Below, one piece after another: positions 5,237 to 7,330 of a stretch of 7,330 nt of DNA. The translations under genes were made by a program, and so were the position numbers. Under the pieces are notes generated by a model that searched no databases, was not told the DNA's origin, and saw only the letters and a program-made list of their open reading frames with translations. The DNA is from Candidatus Fibrimonadales bacterium. GTDB lineage: Bacteria > Fibrobacterota > Fibrobacteria > Fibrobacterales > Fibrobacteraceae. The first letter of the stretch is position 1; every line of letters starts with the position of its first letter. Location: the NCBI GenBank assembly GCA_009788135.1, contig WQSA01000068.1, positions 1 through 7,330 on the forward strand. The letters run 5' to 3'.

Positions 5237-7330
5237 TTATAAACCTCTCTTTGCCTGCGAAAGCGCTTCCTCAAAATCGCTATGCAAAAGATATTCTGAA
5301 ATTTTATCTATAATATCTTCGGTTTCCTTTGTCCAGGAAGAATTTCTCAAATTGTCAATTGCGGTATTGGCTTTTTTTACATCATAAGATTCGCAAGCCG
5401 TGCAAATTATTTCCAATTGCTCGCGCAAATAATCCTTATTCTCTTCTTGGGGGGCTGCAGATTTTTTTTCATTTTCATTCTCTTCGTTTTTTTTGATGAT
5501 CAGATTAAGCGCATCAATCAAACCTTGCGTTTTTTGCTCGATTATATCCTTATCCTTTCCTTTTCCGGCTTTTTCAAGTTCAAATGCCATTTGCGAAAGC
5601 GTATTTTCGCCTATGTTGGCAAGAGCGCTTTTTATGGCATGCGCATTGAGCGCATACGAGCTCAAATCTTCTTCAGAAGCACTGCCTATATCTTTAAGCA
5701 CAGACTCAAAAACCTGCAATGTTTTTTTTGCATCTCGCGCAAATGCCGAGAGCAGCTTGTTATCCGACGAAATAGCCATTTGTATAGATGTTTTAGGCGG
5801 ACCTTTCTCTCTGGCTTTTGCAATAACCTCAGGAGTCTGCTTGTCTCGAACCAATTTATTTAGCACGGAATTCAATTGCCTGATATCAATGGGCTTTGAT
5901 ATGAATTCGTCAAAACCGTTGTCTAAAAATATTTTTGCCTGCCCTATTAAAGCATTGGCGGTCAAAGCCACTATGGGATGCTTGTATCCTTTTTCTCTAA
6001 TTATTTTTGTAGTTTCAATGCCGTCCATTTTAGGCATCATATGGTCCATAAATATAATGTCGTAAATATTGCCTTCTTTTATTTTGTCTATTGCTTCAAA
6101 ACCGCTGGAAACAATATCTATGGTCAAGCCATAAGGAATCATAAGACCTCTGGCTACAAACAAATTGGACTCCACGTCGTCAACAATAAGCACTTTGCCG
6201 TAAGGCATGTATTCACGCATAAATTGCGAGCCTCTGAGCTTTACAATGTCTATTATGCGCAACTGCATCAAATTGTCAGCATGTTCCTTGCCTATTTTTT
6301 TGGAACCGCAGTTTTGCTGAGGCAAATGCAAGATGAATGTAGTTCCTTTGCCATGAGCGCTTTTAACGGAAATTCTGCCATTCATCATTCTCACAAGATG
6401 CTGCACAATGCTCATGCCCAGCCCCGTGCCTTCAACAGTGCGATTGGCTTCAAGATTAAAGCGGATGTATTCGGTGTCAAACAGCTTGCTCACCTGTTCT
6501 TCCGTCATGCCTTGACCGGTATCGCTTACATGGAAAATAAGAGTTGTATGTTCTTTCCCAGGTCCGTTTTCACATGTAACCGATAGTTTTACATTGCCTT
6601 TTTCCGTATATTTGAAAGCATTGGAAAGCAGATTGTTGAGCACCTGCTTAACGCGAATTTCATCGCCTACAAGTTCTGCCGGTATATCCTTGTCAACTTC
6701 AAGTTCAAACTCTATTTTCCTGCTGTTTCGCATTATGTTCAACTGCACCGTGTCGCTTATAAAACTCGTAACATCGTATTTTGCAAATATCAATTCCATT
6801 TTTCCGGCTTCAATCTTGGATAAATCCAGAATGTTGTTTATAATGCCGAGCAACAGATTGCTCGAATTGTAAATCATCATAAAAGCTTCTCTCATGCTGG
6901 TCGTAAGCGCAGCGTCTTGGAGCTGTATCTCGGTAACTCCCAGAATCGCATTCATGGGCGTGCGAATTTCATGGCTGGTTTTTGCCAAAAACGCAGATTT
7001 GGCCCTGTTTGCAGTTTCCGCTAGGCGTCTCATTTTATCGGTTTCAATGCTCGCTTTTGTTCTCGCATTGATAATATGTATCAGAATTACGCTAAGTATC
7101 AAAGCCAGGCCAGAAGCTACAAAAATGAGAACCTTTGCCATTTTGATTATGCTTTCGTAATATTTTTCTTCGGGCGTTATAATTCCGAGAAACCATCCGC
7201 TTGGCATTTCACGGATAAAAGCCACAACCTTTTCGCCTTTGTAACTAATCATTTCGTGTTCAAAAATCTCTGTCTTCTGCATTAAAGTTGCCTTGAGCGG
7301 AGAAAGAGGCATATTATGATCCTGCAAGTT
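5237..7330 (-). CDS. Membrane-bound Cache-type hybrid histidine kinase with receiver and Hpt domains (5' end outside window)
   Basis: The frame is open to the window edge, so the N-terminus is missing; 698 codons are present here. Residues below are counted from the codon ending at 7327. Residues 1-60 look like the C-terminal part of an extracytoplasmic Cache sensor (Y-K-G-E-K-V-V-A-F, then S-G-W-F-L-G-I-I-T-P-E). A membrane helix follows at about 64-86 and a short linker helix comes next. HisKA carries His119 in SHEIRTPMNA. The HATPase has Asn236, DTGQGM (269-274) and GTGLGM (300-305). The receiver has Asp383/Asp384, acceptor Asp428, Thr456 and Lys478. Hpt has His563 in A-H-A-I-K-S, followed by an acidic/lysine-rich linker (612-630) and a helical tail (632-687). 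All relay residues are present. It would sense a periplasmic or external ligand, probably a small molecule, and phosphorylate an Hpt partner or its own receiver. It is a paralogue of the next gene, whose GTG starts one base after this stop. Confidence 0.94.
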   Translation of the reverse strand, partial: NLQDHNMPLSPLKATLMQKTEIFEHEMISYKGEKVVAFIREMPSGWFLGIITPEEKYYESIIKMAKVLIFVASGLALILSVILIHIINARTKASIETDKMRRLAETANRAKSAFLAKTSHEIRTPMNAILGVTEIQLQDAALTTSMREAFMMIYNSSNLLLGIINNILDLSKIEAGKMELIFAKYDVTSFISDTVQLNIMRNSRKIEFELEVDKDIPAELVGDEIRVKQVLNNLLSNAFKYTEKGNVKLSVTCENGPGKEHTTLIFHVSDTGQGMTEEQVSKLFDTEYIRFNLEANRTVEGTGLGMSIVQHLVRMMNGRISVKSAHGKGTTFILHLPQQNCGSKKIGKEHADNLMQLRIIDIVKLRGSQFMREYMPYGKVLIVDDVESNLFVARGLMIPYGLTIDIVSSGFEAIDKIKEGNIYDIIFMDHMMPKMDGIETTKIIREKGYKHPIVALTANALIGQAKIFLDNGFDEFISKPIDIRQLNSVLNKLVRDKQTPEVIAKAREKGPPKTSIQMAISSDNKLLSAFARDAKKTLQVFESVLKDIGSASEEDLSSYALNAHAIKSALANIGENTLSQMAFELEKAGKGKDKDIIEQKTQGLIDALNLIIKKNEENENEKKSAAPQEENKDYLREQLEIICTACESYDVKKANTAIDNLRNSSWTKETEDIIDKISEYLLHSDFEEALSQAKRGL
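5244..5249 (-). promoter_or_regulatory. Ribosome binding site deciding the GTG start of the GAF kinase
   Basis: CCTCTC on the + strand is GAGAGG on the - strand, 8 bases before the GTG at 5235. The ATG that overlaps it (5237-5235) is followed directly by TGA and is not a start. This site favours GTG over the upstream TTG at 5274. Confidence 0.6.
5952..6066. repeat. Diverged direct repeat, receiver-domain copy 2
   Basis: This is the partner of 3614-3728, 115 bases aligned without gaps, coding for the same part of the receiver domain in the Cache-type kinase. Differences are mostly at third codon positions, as expected for an old duplication under protein-level selection. Confidence 0.6.

Noticed and set aside
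5233..5274. GAF kinase starting at the TTG at 5274
   Set aside because: There is no ribosome site before it and it overlaps the upstream gene by 38 bases. The GTG at 5235 has GAGAGG at good spacing.
5493..6586. Long plus-strand open frames opposite the kinase genes (up to about 200 codons)
   Set aside because: They lie antisense to strongly conserved kinase and receiver coding sequence, and show no recognisable domain or ribosome site.

Overview
The window holds six protein-coding genes, one of them cut by the window edge, and one non-coding interval of about 220 bases. The N-terminus and core of the first gene (a type IV pilin-like protein), the mixed SD and non-SD starts, the moderate GC content and the kinase family fit a Gram-negative, gut-type anaerobe. 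My best guess is Fibrobacterota (a Fibrobacter/Fibromonas-like lineage), based on recalled similarity of the pilin and not on any search.

Layout. On the + strand, 1-80 is the leader of the pilin-like gene, with a strong Shine-Dalgarno sequence. The pilin-like gene is at 81-602, an intergenic region rich in inverted repeats lies at 603-821, and a DedA/VTT-family membrane protein is at 822-1481. Everything to the right is on the - strand and reads right to left as one tightly packed cluster. First is a membrane-bound hybrid histidine kinase (5237-7330, 5' end outside the window), then a cytoplasmic GAF-type hybrid histidine kinase (2932-5235), ispG (1851-2957) and coaD (1441-1863). The junctions are a 1-base gap, a 26-base overlap and a 13-base overlap. 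coaD and dedA converge and share 41 bases at their 3' ends.

How the genes relate. The two kinases are paralogues with the same core: HisKA, HATPase, receiver, Hpt and a C-terminal helical module. Their inputs differ: one has the end of an extracytoplasmic Cache-like sensor plus a membrane helix, the other a soluble GAF domain. Each carries a complete His-Asp-His relay. IspG (MEP isoprenoid pathway) and CoaD (coenzyme A biosynthesis) are housekeeping enzymes that appear to be co-transcribed and translationally coupled behind the kinases. No functional link is evident from the sequence.

The least explained stretch is 632-788. It has two abutting inverted-repeat structures, and the left one is followed on the - strand by a T-run, which would suit a small - strand RNA with its own terminator. 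This is a hypothesis. I found no CRISPR array, tRNA, rRNA, transposase or clear novel multi-gene system here.
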